A stretch of 11,443 nucleotides of DNA, taken from assembly GCA_019677205.1 (NCBI GenBank), contig JAAMXY010001004.1:1-11443 (forward strand), given 5' to 3'. Of this stretch, positions 1 to 6,783 are shown one piece after another (position 1 is the first letter of the stretch; each line of letters begins with the position of its first letter). The notes under the pieces are model-generated. The model worked only from the letters and a program-made list of their open reading frames with translations, was not told where the DNA came from and ran no database searches. Both the position numbers and the translations under genes were made by a program. This DNA comes from Pinguiococcus pyrenoidosus (taxonomy: Eukaryota > Sar > Pinguiophyceae > Pinguiochrysidales > Pinguiochrysidaceae).

Positions 1-543
1 GATCGAATCCCACGTCGCGGCGAGGAGAGCGCCAGAAAGGACCGAACACGACTGAAACCCGCAACAGCTGACGAGAGGAGGATTGCTGATTCTGAAAAGA
101 TCAGCTTCGGCTTCGGCGAAAAAACGACAGAAACAGAAATTGGACGAAAACGGATGTCCCCGGACGATTTGCGCGGGAAGCATGGGCCACTGCACTGCCG
201 GAAACGAGGTCCTCGGTGATTGGTCCACTTTCCCAGCTTCTGACGTGCTACTGGTGGAAGGCACGCTTTCCGCGCGGTTCATTGGCTTGACCCACGATTG
301 CACATGTGCTCTTGCGTCGTTGTCCCAGCCGTATGTCGCCTCCGCACGCGACAGAATTTTAAAAGCCCGTTGTCCTCGTCCTTATCGAGCCATGCTACAG
401 AAGGCGTACGTGACCAGAAAGAGCGGCGGGGTCGGCATAAACCCTCTGGCGCCGAAGGGTCTGGTACGCCGCAATCCGCCCGGCCGCAGCCACAGGTCCG
501 CCTCCGGCGCGGGTAGAGGACCACGGTCGGCACGGCGTTGAAG
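1..543. promoter_or_regulatory. Left flank, presumed promoter and 5' leader of the bHLH gene
   Basis: No recognisable gene lies in this stretch. Two inverted CCAAT boxes (ATTGG at 219-223 and 281-285) sit 62 bp apart; the first reads ACCAATCA on the minus strand, a good NF-Y-type context. A TGACGTG element, similar to a CRE or bZIP core, lies at 241-247. On the plus strand a frame with ATGs at 182 and 392 runs to a TGA at 539-541, two bases before the bHLH start codon. On the minus strand a frame starting with ATG at 183 stays open to the left edge (61 codons). It could be the start of a divergent gene, which the alternating layout would predict, but its protein sequence is not recognisable. 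The regulatory reading is inferred from motifs and position. Confidence 0.4.
392..541 (+). other. Upstream ORF ending just before the bHLH start
   Basis: This frame encodes 49 residues, very rich in Arg, Gly and Ser, and its TGA (539-541) is separated from the bHLH ATG (544) by two bases. A longer version in the same frame would start at ATG 182 (119 residues). If transcribed as part of the leader, such an arrangement would favour low translation or termination-reinitiation of the downstream reading frame. It has no recognisable domain and may simply be untranscribed or untranslated sequence. Confidence 0.25.
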
Positions 544-2034
544 ATGGACCCCACCGCGACGATCCTGCGGCGCGGCAGCGGAGATGTGACAGACGACTTG
601 GTCAACCTGCTCGCGGAAGACCCGGAGATGATGGCGTCGCTGATCTCCTTCAACGAGCGCCTGAGCTACGTGGAGGAGGACGAGGACCTGAAGCGGAAGG
701 CGGGTGAGCCGGGAGTGCCCAACTCGGCGGTAGAGCAGAAAGGAGAAGATGAGGAGTGCAAGAAGCGCCCAAGAGAAGAAGGCAACGACCGCTCCTTGCG
801 CAAGAAAGAGCGCGAGAAGATGAGGCGATTGGAGGTGAACACCAAGCTAGAGGAGCTCATCTCGCTGCTGGACAGCATCGACCACTCCGGAGCGCCGCCA
901 GCGGACACCCGCGCGAGCACGCGAGTGGAGATTCTGGCCCGCTGCGTCAATGTCATCAAGCAGATGAAAGCTGCTCTGGAATCGCGCATGAGAGAGCTGA
1001 ACAACCTGCGCCTCATGGTCCAGACGCTCACCCTAGACATGGCGCGCATGGCGGCCGAGCATGCGAAGACCCAGAGCATCCATTCGGCGCAGGCCGGGCC
1101 GATGATGGGCGCACCCTACGGCAACCCGTATGCCCAACCACCGCCTTCCGCCGCGCAGACCATGCCGCCGTTCTCGAGCTTTCCCATGCCACCCGGAGTG
1201 CCGCTGCCGGCGTCCAGATCATCATCAGCAATTAGCCAGAACGCGCCGCCCAGCGGCAATGCGGGAGTGGCACCGCCCGCGAACGGCTGGCCAGCGCCTC
1301 CCTTCTTCTCTCCCTACCCGTACCCCAGCTATCCACCGGTCGCGGATCCGGGCAATCCGCCCTCGGCTCCCGCAGCAATGGTCTTTCATCATATGGCATA
1401 TTGGGCGGCTGCACAAGCGGCACAGCAGCAGCAGCAGCAGCAACAACAACAACAGCAGGGGCAGGGGCCGGGTCAAGGACAGGCACCGGGGCAGGGCCCG
1501 GTATCGGGACCGGGACCGGGACCGGGACCGGCCCCGGGACCGGGAGAGGCGGCTGTGGGGAATCCGAAGCCGAGCACGATGAGGGGGAAGACGCCGCTTG
1601 CCGGCCTTCCGCAGCTGCCGAATGCGCCTGCAATGACAGGTGGGGTGCCGGTGGCCAGCGGCGGGGAAGCGGCGGGGAACGCGTCTGGGCCGAGCGGAGC
1701 GGCGATGACGGGTGGCGCTCCGGTGGCAGGCGCGGCAGCACCTCAAGCTCCTGGCCAAGCTTTTCCGGGGCAGTACGCCTGGCCCATGCCATATCCGCCA
1801 ATGCCGTGGAACATGTATGGACCAGGAGCTGCGAACCCGCAGGGAGGTGCCGCGTCTGCCTCCCTGTCTTCGTCAGCCATGGGCATCCAGATGGCCCAGC
1901 CACAGCCCTCGAGTCTTATGCACGCCGCGGCCGGCGGCGGTCCCGCTGCTGGCGACGTGGGAGACAGCTCGATCGGTCAGCGGATACCCAATCCGTCTGA
2001 GAGTGAAGCGGAGACGCACGCCCCGTGCGCATAG
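544..2034 (+). CDS. Basic helix-loop-helix leucine-zipper transcription factor with polyQ and Pro/Gly-rich tail
   Basis: This is a predicted nuclear DNA-binding regulator of 496 residues. The ATG at 544 (AAG-ATG-G context) is preceded by an in-frame stop at 514-516. The basic region lies at about residues 83-99, with Glu91 and Arg95 in the E9 and R13 positions expected for E-box (CANNTG) contact and Lys87 where many family members have His. Helix 1 is about 94-111, the loop 112-126 and helix 2 127-145. Leu145, Leu152, Val159 and Met166 (a) and Leu155, Leu162 and Met169 (d) then form a zipper-like heptad continuation, suggesting dimerisation. The N-terminus is acidic. Residues from about 185 onward are low complexity: Pro/Ser-rich, then 12 glutamines (294-305), Gly-Pro and Gly-Gln repeats, and two copies of A-M-T-G-G-x-P-V-A 24 codons apart. 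Such tails often act as transactivation regions. Target genes cannot be told from the sequence. There is no intron. Confidence 0.9.
   Translation: MDPTATILRRGSGDVTDDLVNLLAEDPEMMASLISFNERLSYVEEDEDLKRKAGEPGVPNSAVEQKGEDEECKKRPREEGNDRSLRKKEREKMRRLEVNTKLEELISLLDSIDHSGAPPADTRASTRVEILARCVNVIKQMKAALESRMRELNNLRLMVQTLTLDMARMAAEHAKTQSIHSAQAGPMMGAPYGNPYAQPPPSAAQTMPPFSSFPMPPGVPLPASRSSSAISQNAPPSGNAGVAPPANGWPAPPFFSPYPYPSYPPVADPGNPPSAPAAMVFHHMAYWAAAQAAQQQQQQQQQQQQGQGPGQGQAPGQGPVSGPGPGPGPAPGPGEAAVGNPKPSTMRGKTPLAGLPQLPNAPAMTGGVPVASGGEAAGNASGPSGAAMTGGAPVAGAAAPQAPGQAFPGQYAWPMPYPPMPWNMYGPGAANPQGGAASASLSSSAMGIQMAQPQPSSLMHAAAGGGPAAGDVGDSSIGQRIPNPSESEAETHAPCA
1423..1458 (+). repeat. CAG/CAA glutamine-codon repeat
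   Basis: Twelve consecutive glutamine codons lie inside the bHLH reading frame, six CAG followed by a block of mostly CAA. The CAA interruptions make it less prone to slippage than a pure CAG run, but length variation between strains is still likely. Confidence 0.95.
1506..1541 (+). repeat. GGGACC hexanucleotide tandem repeat
   Basis: Four perfect GGGACC units (1506-1529), one degenerate unit (GGCCCC) and a further perfect unit lie in the bHLH coding sequence and encode alternating Gly-Pro. The repeat also keeps several overlapping frames open, which explains long spurious ORFs on both strands here. Confidence 0.9.
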
Positions 2035-2195
2035 ACGCGATTTTGAGAGTTGCCCAAAGATCCTGCCGTTTGCGCGACGAGTGTGGTCCGTAGAGCCAAG
2101 TGAGCTTCACACCAGTCAAGCAAATCCGTTCCGTGTTCTCTGTTCCCCCGTGCTACGGTCGCTTGACAGGTGGTGGATGCGATGCTTACATAAAA

Positions 2196-3593
2196 CTACT
2201 CTTCTTTTTGCATCAGCCTTTGGATGCCTTCAATCAGAGCCAGTTGATCGTCGCTGCCGAGCAGCGCCGCATACGCTAGCAGCGTCTTCACCGATCGGGT
2301 CGCAAACCTCGGCGCATGAAAGTTTCTGAACTGTACGTACGCTGCCATCATCATCACAAGTTGGCAATCCATCCGATCCATCAAGCCGCCATGGCCGGGA
2401 ATCAGCGTCCCGAAGTCCTTGATGTCGTAGGCCCTCTTGATCGCTGACGCAAGGAATCCGCCGAACGGGGCAATCAGGGAGGCAACCAAGCCGATGCTCA
2501 GACCGTGCGCCTCCGGAAGACTCAGTGTGACGCCTAGGAAGGTCACAGTGTCGTCTCTACTAAGAGTGTAGATGTCCTCGCAGTCTAGATGCTCCCTTCC
2601 GTCGAACAGGCGCGGCGTGAAATACAGGGAGTTCACGGGACATCGCATCAGGTCGAACCGAGCCAGGAATCCGGAGAAGAAATAGGAGAAGAGCAGCGTC
2701 AGGGCGAGCGCGCCGACGAAGCCCTCCCAGGTCTTATTCGGACTGAGGGTCGGCAAGAAAGGTTGCTTCACGAAGCGCTTCCCCAGCGTCACTCCGCAGA
2801 GGTACGCGAAGGTATCGTTCGCAACCACGGCCGCCGCCGGCATCATGAACCAGAAGAGCCCATTGTAGATGTTGCTGATCGTCCCCTTCAGCTGGGCGAC
2901 AATCAGCACGATGCTGGTGACGCTCCAGCTGAGGTGGCTGACTTGATACCGAATCAACTTCCGCTTGAGATTGGCAACCGTGCCGATGAGCACCACCGAG
3001 AAGAGGACGAAGGTCCAGACGCCGTGGTACTTCATGATCGGCACCAGCCAGTGGAGGCCGGGCTTCGAGAAGGAGAAGTCCCGCAGCCACTCGCCATACG
3101 TGTAGAAAATCGCCACCGTGAACCAGGACCACTGCGTCGTTCGGAACAGCGGGATCTCCAACTCGCGCGTGGCGTCGTAGCGGACATTCACCAGCTCCAG
3201 GTAGAGGGCACACTGCATCATCAGCACCATTCCGGCAACATAGAGGTGTCCAGCCGCCACCACCATCAAGAAAAGGCCGATCATCGTGAAGCCAAACAGC
3301 GCTCTCCTGCGGATCTTTGCCCACTGCTGCTCTCTCCGGGCCGTCTCCTCCGGCGTCAGCGCTCCGACGCCCGCTTGCCTGCCCATCTTCTGCTCCGATG
3401 TCTTCATCACAAAAGCAGAAGTGCAGAGAACTACGTCAGGTGACTACGACGGCAGAGAGGCGCGAGACGAGAACTGCTCGAGAGAGTTCGGAAGATGCGC
3501 TTTCACCTCTTTGTCGCTTTTCAGTGGCTCGTCATCCGAGTCTCGTCTGGAGTGCGACCTGAGGCGGTGGCGGATGGAGGTCTCGTCGCTCAT
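2196..3593 (-). CDS. CDS1: CDP-diacylglycerol synthase (phosphatidate cytidylyltransferase)
   Basis: This enzyme makes CDP-diacylglycerol from phosphatidate and CTP, the branch point for phosphatidylinositol, phosphatidylglycerol and cardiolipin; eukaryotic forms sit in the ER membrane. The gene has two exons, 3593-3507 and 3401-2196, giving 430 residues, close to animal enzymes. The cytidylyltransferase signature is complete at residues 348-374 (S-A-I-K-R, then K-D-F-G, then P-G-H-G-G-L-M-D-R-M-D). Also conserved are N-D-T-F-A-Y (224-229) and L-S-P-N-K-T-W-E-G (248-256). Several hydrophobic membrane segments start at about residue 63. Exon 1 encodes a short Arg/Ser/Asp-rich cytosolic tail like that of animal CDS proteins. 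The start ATG (3591-3593) has A at -3. Without splicing the second exon would begin at ATG 3407 and lack this tail. An alternative acceptor at 3390 would remove four residues. It is divergent with the coiled-coil gene and convergent with the bHLH gene. Confidence 0.96.
3402..3506 (-). other. Intron of the CDP-diacylglycerol synthase gene
   Basis: The donor is GAG|GTGAAA and the intron is phase 0 and 105 bp long. A CTGAC branch-point-like site and a pyrimidine-rich stretch precede the acceptor GATGAAG. A CAG acceptor 12 bp further (intron 3390-3506, 117 bp) is equally in frame, and the other introns in this window all end in CAG. The in-frame TAG at 3444-3446 shows the exons cannot be read through. 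Confidence 0.8.
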
Positions 3594-3729
3594 CCTGAGC
3601 TCCTCCGACTCGGCCAGTGCCCGTCTCGCACTTCTTCGGCGCTTCAAAGGCCTTCGGAGGAGGGATTTTGTCTCTCTGGACAGCCTTGGGAGGGAAGGAT
3701 TTCCGAAGACTTCCGTCAGAAGGCTTCAT
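3532..3729 (-). other. Upstream ORF overlapping the CDP-diacylglycerol synthase start
   Basis: An ATG at 3727-3729 opens a 65-residue frame that is out of frame with the synthase and ends inside its first exon. The protein is Lys/Pro-rich with repeated P-P-K-A and A-P-K-K motifs, and its codon choice looks more coding-like than typical leader sequence. If present in the mRNA it would lower synthase translation; transcription may instead start downstream of it. No splice pattern joining it to the synthase frame was found. Confidence 0.25.
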
Positions 3730-3971
3730 TGGATCCAAGTCGTATTTTCAAACTTCAAAAAAGTGGATCGGTATTTTGAATTTTGATCTCTGTATGCCAT
3801 GCATCAGGTTGATAAGCGATCCAATTTTAAGTCGTTCCAAAAATCATATTCAAATATAACAATTTGGAAGTATCTTCCAGCATTTCTACGCATGTCCTCC
3901 ACTCTTAGATTTATAAAATGCACAAAATACGTATGATGTGCTGCTTGAGATAGAAACGGCCGAACGTTGCG
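3594..3971. promoter_or_regulatory. Divergent promoter region between CDP-diacylglycerol synthase and the coiled-coil gene
   Basis: From about 3735 to 3950 the composition becomes clearly more AT-rich than the flanking genes. A TATA-like TATAAAA (3912-3918) lies 54 bp upstream of ATG 3972 on the plus strand. Two related blocks, CGTATTTTCAAAC (3741-3753) and CGGTATTTTGAAT (3770-3782 approximately), repeat about 29 bp apart. GATCGGTATT (3766-3775) recurs inverted in the COMMD10 promoter. The half nearest the synthase carries an upstream ATG frame (see 3532-3729). Confidence 0.5.
3912..3918 (+). promoter_or_regulatory. TATA-like box of the coiled-coil gene
   Basis: TATAAAA lies in an AT-rich stretch 54 bp before ATG 3972. 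A start of transcription 25-35 bp downstream would leave a leader of roughly 25 nt and make 3972 the first ATG in the message. The ATGs at about 3933 and 3936 would then fall upstream of the transcript. This is inferred from motif and spacing only. Confidence 0.4.
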
Positions 3972-5156
3972 ATGGCCAAAGTCGCCCTCCACTGCTGTTT
4001 GCTGTTTTCCCGCCCTTTTCCCTGCGTCCGAACGCTAGAAGAGCGCTTCAGGCAGAGGCAGAAGAGTCCATCCTGTGCTCAGCGACTTGACACCTCAGTG
4101 CAGCAAGGGAGGCTTCATCCGAAGATGAGGCGCCAAGGGACTTCGGAGAGACCCTACGACCCGCACGAGTACACGGGCCATGCGGACGCAGACCTTCGGT
4201 CGTCTTGGGAAGAAGGCTTCTCGGGAGGCGAGATGCAGACCTTCCAGGCCTTTCAGCAGAAGTTTCTGCAGAGCTACGCACTGGCTTCCTCTCTGAGAAA
4301 GGCCGGACAGATGGCCAAGATGCCCGAGGCCCCTAAGGCCCCAAAGGCCTCGAAAGCTTCCCAGCCGCTCGTGGCAGAAACGCTTGTTCCTTGGCACACA
4401 CGGACGACCTTTGAGACGCTGAGGCCGTTTGATCGACCTCAAGGCAGGATCTACGGTAAGACTTGTTGGACACGGCACAGCACAGTCGTGAGACGCTAAA
4501 GAGAAGGACCTCTTCTGCCACCGGAAATCATCTCTCCCCCAGATGACAGGGAGGAAGGTGCATCTGAGTCCGCTGCGTTTGATCTCGGGAGAAACATCGC
4601 GCGGAGGGAGAAGCGGTGGAAGAACCTGCAGAGCTACGACCGGTGGAAGAGGAATGACGAGATGAAAGTGCGCAGAGAGGCAAGACTTCGCGAACTCTTT
4701 GAGGAAGCGAAGGTGGAAGAGCAGCTGGAGCGGCAAAGACTGTGCGAAGCAGCTTTCCAAGCCTTCCTACGCAAAGCCAGGACGAGAGACATGCAAACCG
4801 AGGGAGAGAAGGTCCAGAGGGAGCGTGGAGAAGAGGAGAAGCGTCGGCAGCAGCGGCAGGCGGAGCAGCGGCAAAAGGCGTTCAGAGAGTTCCTGCAACG
4901 GCACCCGATAGAACAGCAGAAAGAGAGAGGAAGTGTCGCAGAGGAGCCGATCTCCGAGTCGTCCTATGATGCGTTCGCCGATTGGCTCGCGGTCAAGGGC
5001 AAAGACCGGGAGAAGCAGCGGGAAAGAAGAGCAAGGGAGGACGCATTCCTCGCTTCGCTTCGCGCCGAGGAACGAGCGTCCAGGTGGAAGCGCCGCGAGA
5101 TCATCGGACCGTTTTCGCAGTATAGCAAGGAAGCTAGGAAAGCAGTCATTCGGTGA
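3972..5156 (+). CDS. Charged coiled-coil protein with repeated A-F-x-x-F/W-L motifs
   Basis: I do not recognise the family. Two exons, 3972-4455 and 4543-5156, join in phase 1 to give 365 residues. The second exon is almost wholly helical and rich in Arg, Glu, Lys and Gln (about 200-345), typical of a coiled coil. A short motif recurs: A-A-F-Q-A-F-L (231-237), K-A-F-R-E-F-L (273-279), D-A-F-A-D-W-L (304-310) and D-A-F-L-A-S-L (328-334), with a weaker T-F-Q-A-F (90-94) before the intron. Aromatic/Leu motifs inside Arg/Glu helices resemble cytoskeletal and ciliary coiled-coil proteins, but that role is inference. The start ATG 3972 has G at -3 and +4 and fits the TATA-like box; ATG 4125 (residue 52) is a credible alternative, since residues 1-51 look leader-like. 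It converges on the EF-hand gene, 104 bp away. Confidence 0.8.
4006..4014 (+). promoter_or_regulatory. E2F-type site near the 5' end of the coiled-coil gene
   Basis: TTTCCCGCC matches the TTTSSCGC consensus of E2F/DP factors. It falls in the first 45 bases of the reading frame starting at 3972, or in the leader if ATG 4125 is the true start. A single match may be chance. Confidence 0.3.
4456..4542 (+). other. Intron of the coiled-coil protein gene
   Basis: It is 87 bp long and phase 1, with a strong donor ACG|GTAAGA. A pyrimidine run ending CTCCCCCAG marks the acceptor. Splicing creates a GAT codon and joins two frames that otherwise end or begin abruptly. An in-frame TAA at about 4497-4499 stops unspliced translation. 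Confidence 0.9.
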
Positions 5157-5260
5157 TACAAAGACATCCCGATCATTCTGGTCTAAAAAACTGTAGTTGC
5201 CGGTTGAAAAGCAGCTGCTTCTATTGCCTTGGCAGACTTCGGCGTCTCATCTGGCAGTCG

Positions 5261-6171
5261 TCATCTCGGATCGGAATCGTCCTCTGCAGCTTCATCGTCG
5301 CCCGAGTAGTCTGAGCCCTCTGCGTCTTTCTCCTCCGTTTCATTCTGCTCTGGTCCTCCAGTCTCCGGGACTTCTGCAACGGCAGCAGCAGCGGCGATAG
5401 CAGCAGTAGTCCCGAAAGCGATTGATGAGTTGATCAGTGCTTCAAAAGTGGTCTTGGACCGCACGCGCTTGCTCGCTTACCCGGCTTGAACCCCGAGCTC
5501 GCAGCGCCCTCGAGGAGAGCCCTGAAGTCGGCCAAGGTGATTTTACCGTCCGAGTCAAGATCGGCAGCCTCGACCAAAGCCTGCAAGTCCTTGTTCGTAA
5601 TCTGGAAGGAAGCTGATGAGGCGACCTTCAATACTTGTGTGGAGCTGCTTCACACGGGCCAGACCTCTCCGTATCCCAGATCTTGAAAAATCCGCCGCAA
5701 GGTCTCCGGATTGATCTTCCCGTCGTCCGCAGGATCATACGCCTTAAAGGCCTCCAAGACGGGATCAAAGTCCGTCACCTGGCCCGCAGGAGCAGCAGAA
5801 ATGAGCAAGTTGCGCGCAGGGAACTAACTTCCTTCAAGCTGCTGTGCACGTACCTCATTGTCCATCAGGAGGTCCCGCAGGTCGTCAAGGGTGATGCCAT
5901 CCTTATGGTTCATCAGGAAGCGGTAGTCCGCGGGCGGCATGTGCTTGTAGAACACACTGAGGCGCTTCCGAAGGTTCTTCAGCGTGATCTTGCCGCTGCC
6001 GTCCAGATCGAAGAACTCGAAGGCCGCCCTGAGCTCCTCCTCCGAGATCGCCACGCCGCCTTTCTCACTGCTAGGTGCTGAGGCCGTCGTAGCAAGAGAC
6101 CTCCCACTGATCTGACGGTCGCCCCAGTTGGAGCTGCTCTTCTGCTGCGCCAGCTCGCCGCTAGACGACAT
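5261..6171 (-). CDS. Calmodulin/centrin-like EF-hand protein with acidic C-terminal tail
   Basis: This is a probable calcium sensor of 221 residues built from four exons: 6171-5854, 5778-5665, 5601-5481 and 5373-5261. After a Ser-rich head (1-42) come four EF-hand units. EF1 (loop 55-66, D-L-D-G-S-G-K-I-T-L-K-N) has Asn at the final position instead of Glu. EF2 (about 85-102) has lost most of its loop. EF3 (121-132) has Ala at position 3 and Thr at position 12. EF4 (158-169, D-L-D-S-D-G-K-I-T-L-A-D) is the only one with a near-canonical ligand set. Residues 185-221 are Glu/Asp/Gly-rich and disordered. Only one strong calcium site is therefore expected. Length and linker pattern fit the calmodulin/centrin superfamily, but neither name can be assigned firmly. 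ATG 6171 has G at -3. An E2F-type site lies about 165 bp upstream. Confidence 0.92.
5374..5480 (-). other. Third intron of the EF-hand gene
   Basis: It is 107 bp long and phase 1, with a strong donor CGG|GTAAGC and acceptor GTTGCAG|AA. Splicing switches frame from the EF4 exon to the acidic tail exon and creates a GAA codon. It is the only intron in the window whose length is not a multiple of three. Confidence 0.88.
5602..5664 (-). other. Second intron of the EF-hand gene
   Basis: At 63 bp this is the shortest intron seen. The donor GAG|GTCTGG is weak and the acceptor CTTCCAG|ATT is good; it is phase 0. A better-looking donor GTGTGA nine bases downstream would insert Val-Trp-Pro into the EF3-EF4 linker. 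The first option gives the usual linker length, so I prefer it. An in-frame TGA lies within the intron. Confidence 0.8.
5779..5853 (-). other. First intron of the EF-hand gene
   Basis: It is 75 bp long and phase 0, with a near-consensus donor GAG|GTACGT and acceptor GGGCCAG|GTG after a C/T-rich stretch. It contains an in-frame TAG. Splicing restores the helix between EF2 and EF3. Confidence 0.92.
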
Positions 6172-6333
6172 CTCCGCTTGACAACGAGCTCCGCCGGCGC
6201 TGCGTTGAAGCTGAGGAAACTTGAAATCGGTGGCGCCTCCCAAGAACTGTCTGCTGCGGAGACCGTCCAAGCCGCACTTGGAGAGCTATGCCACGGCCGC
6301 GCAGCGGCCTCCGGAGGACTCTCCAGAAAAGAA

Positions 6334-6345
6334 TTTGGCGGGAAA
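6334..6345 (+). promoter_or_regulatory. E2F/DP-type binding site
   Basis: TTTGGCGGGAAA is a full 12-base match to the textbook E2F element, found about 165 bp upstream of the EF-hand start codon and about 440 bp upstream of the methyltransferase start. With the CCAAT box at 6440 it resembles cell-cycle promoters, where E2F and NF-Y sites often occur together. Function is inferred. Confidence 0.45.
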
Positions 6346-6439
6346 CCCACAGAAAAACCGCAGACGGTTCAGCTTCTCCAACGCGCTGGTATCCCGCCAT
6401 GCAACAGCTGCGATGAGTGCCGACCCAATGCCCTGTGCG

Positions 6440-6447
6440 CCAATCAG
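6440..6447 (+). promoter_or_regulatory. CCAAT box (NF-Y-type)
   Basis: CCAATCAG, preceded by G, fits the NF-Y consensus well. It lies between the divergent EF-hand and methyltransferase genes, about 95 bp from the E2F-type site. Confidence 0.35.
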
Positions 6448-6783
6448 CGGCGGTCTTCGTCTGTGCGTGTTTGTACAGGCGGGCGCGTAATGCTTTATCG
6501 CTTTTGGCCATTCTGGACGCTTGGAATTGCAAAATATCGATATGATACACTAGAATGATTTGAAGTTGATCTTCCGAAGAGAATCAAGTTAAGCGCGTTA
6601 AGTGACTCAAGTGGCGCCGGACCCCTCTGCCTCGTTCAGGTGTCATCCGCGCATCTGCACTTCTTCCTCCACACACCCGCGGCTGTGGGTGACGCGTCCT
6701 CTTCGGCTGTAGTTCTGCCCAGAAGCGACGCGAAAGGGCCGTGGACCGCTCTGTATCTGCGGATCTCGCACCGCTTCTTTGCC

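Larger units (their letters stand above)
6172..6783. promoter_or_regulatory. Divergent promoter region between the EF-hand and methyltransferase genes
   Basis: This is the longest gene-free stretch. Small open frames cross it, but none has recognisable content or an ATG-led coding look. It holds an E2F-type site (6334-6345) and a CCAAT box (CCAATCAG, 6440-6447). A short AT-rich patch with the palindrome ATATCGATAT lies at 6534-6543, and GTTAAG is repeated at 6584-6589 and 6596-6601 approximately, nearer the methyltransferase. GTGGCGCC occurs at 6230-6237 and 6611-6618. Confidence 0.45.

Noticed and set aside
1225-2000. Several long frames on both strands within the bHLH gene
   Set aside because: They arise because CAG, GGGACC and GGN/CCN repeats contain no stops in any frame; only the frame from 544 contains the bHLH domain.
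2589-3443. A 284-codon plus-strand frame opposite CDP-diacylglycerol synthase
   Set aside because: It is the antisense of a firmly identified enzyme and its product is His/Glu/Arg-rich without recognisable structure.
5434-5631. Small separate genes suggested by the EF-hand pieces at 5261-5464, 5434-5631 and 5824-6270
   Set aside because: They join through three good splice junctions into one 221-residue protein with four EF-hand units in order.
6178-6558. Overlapping small plus-strand frames in the EF-hand/methyltransferase spacer
   Set aside because: They start at non-ATG codons, show no domain and cross promoter-like motifs.
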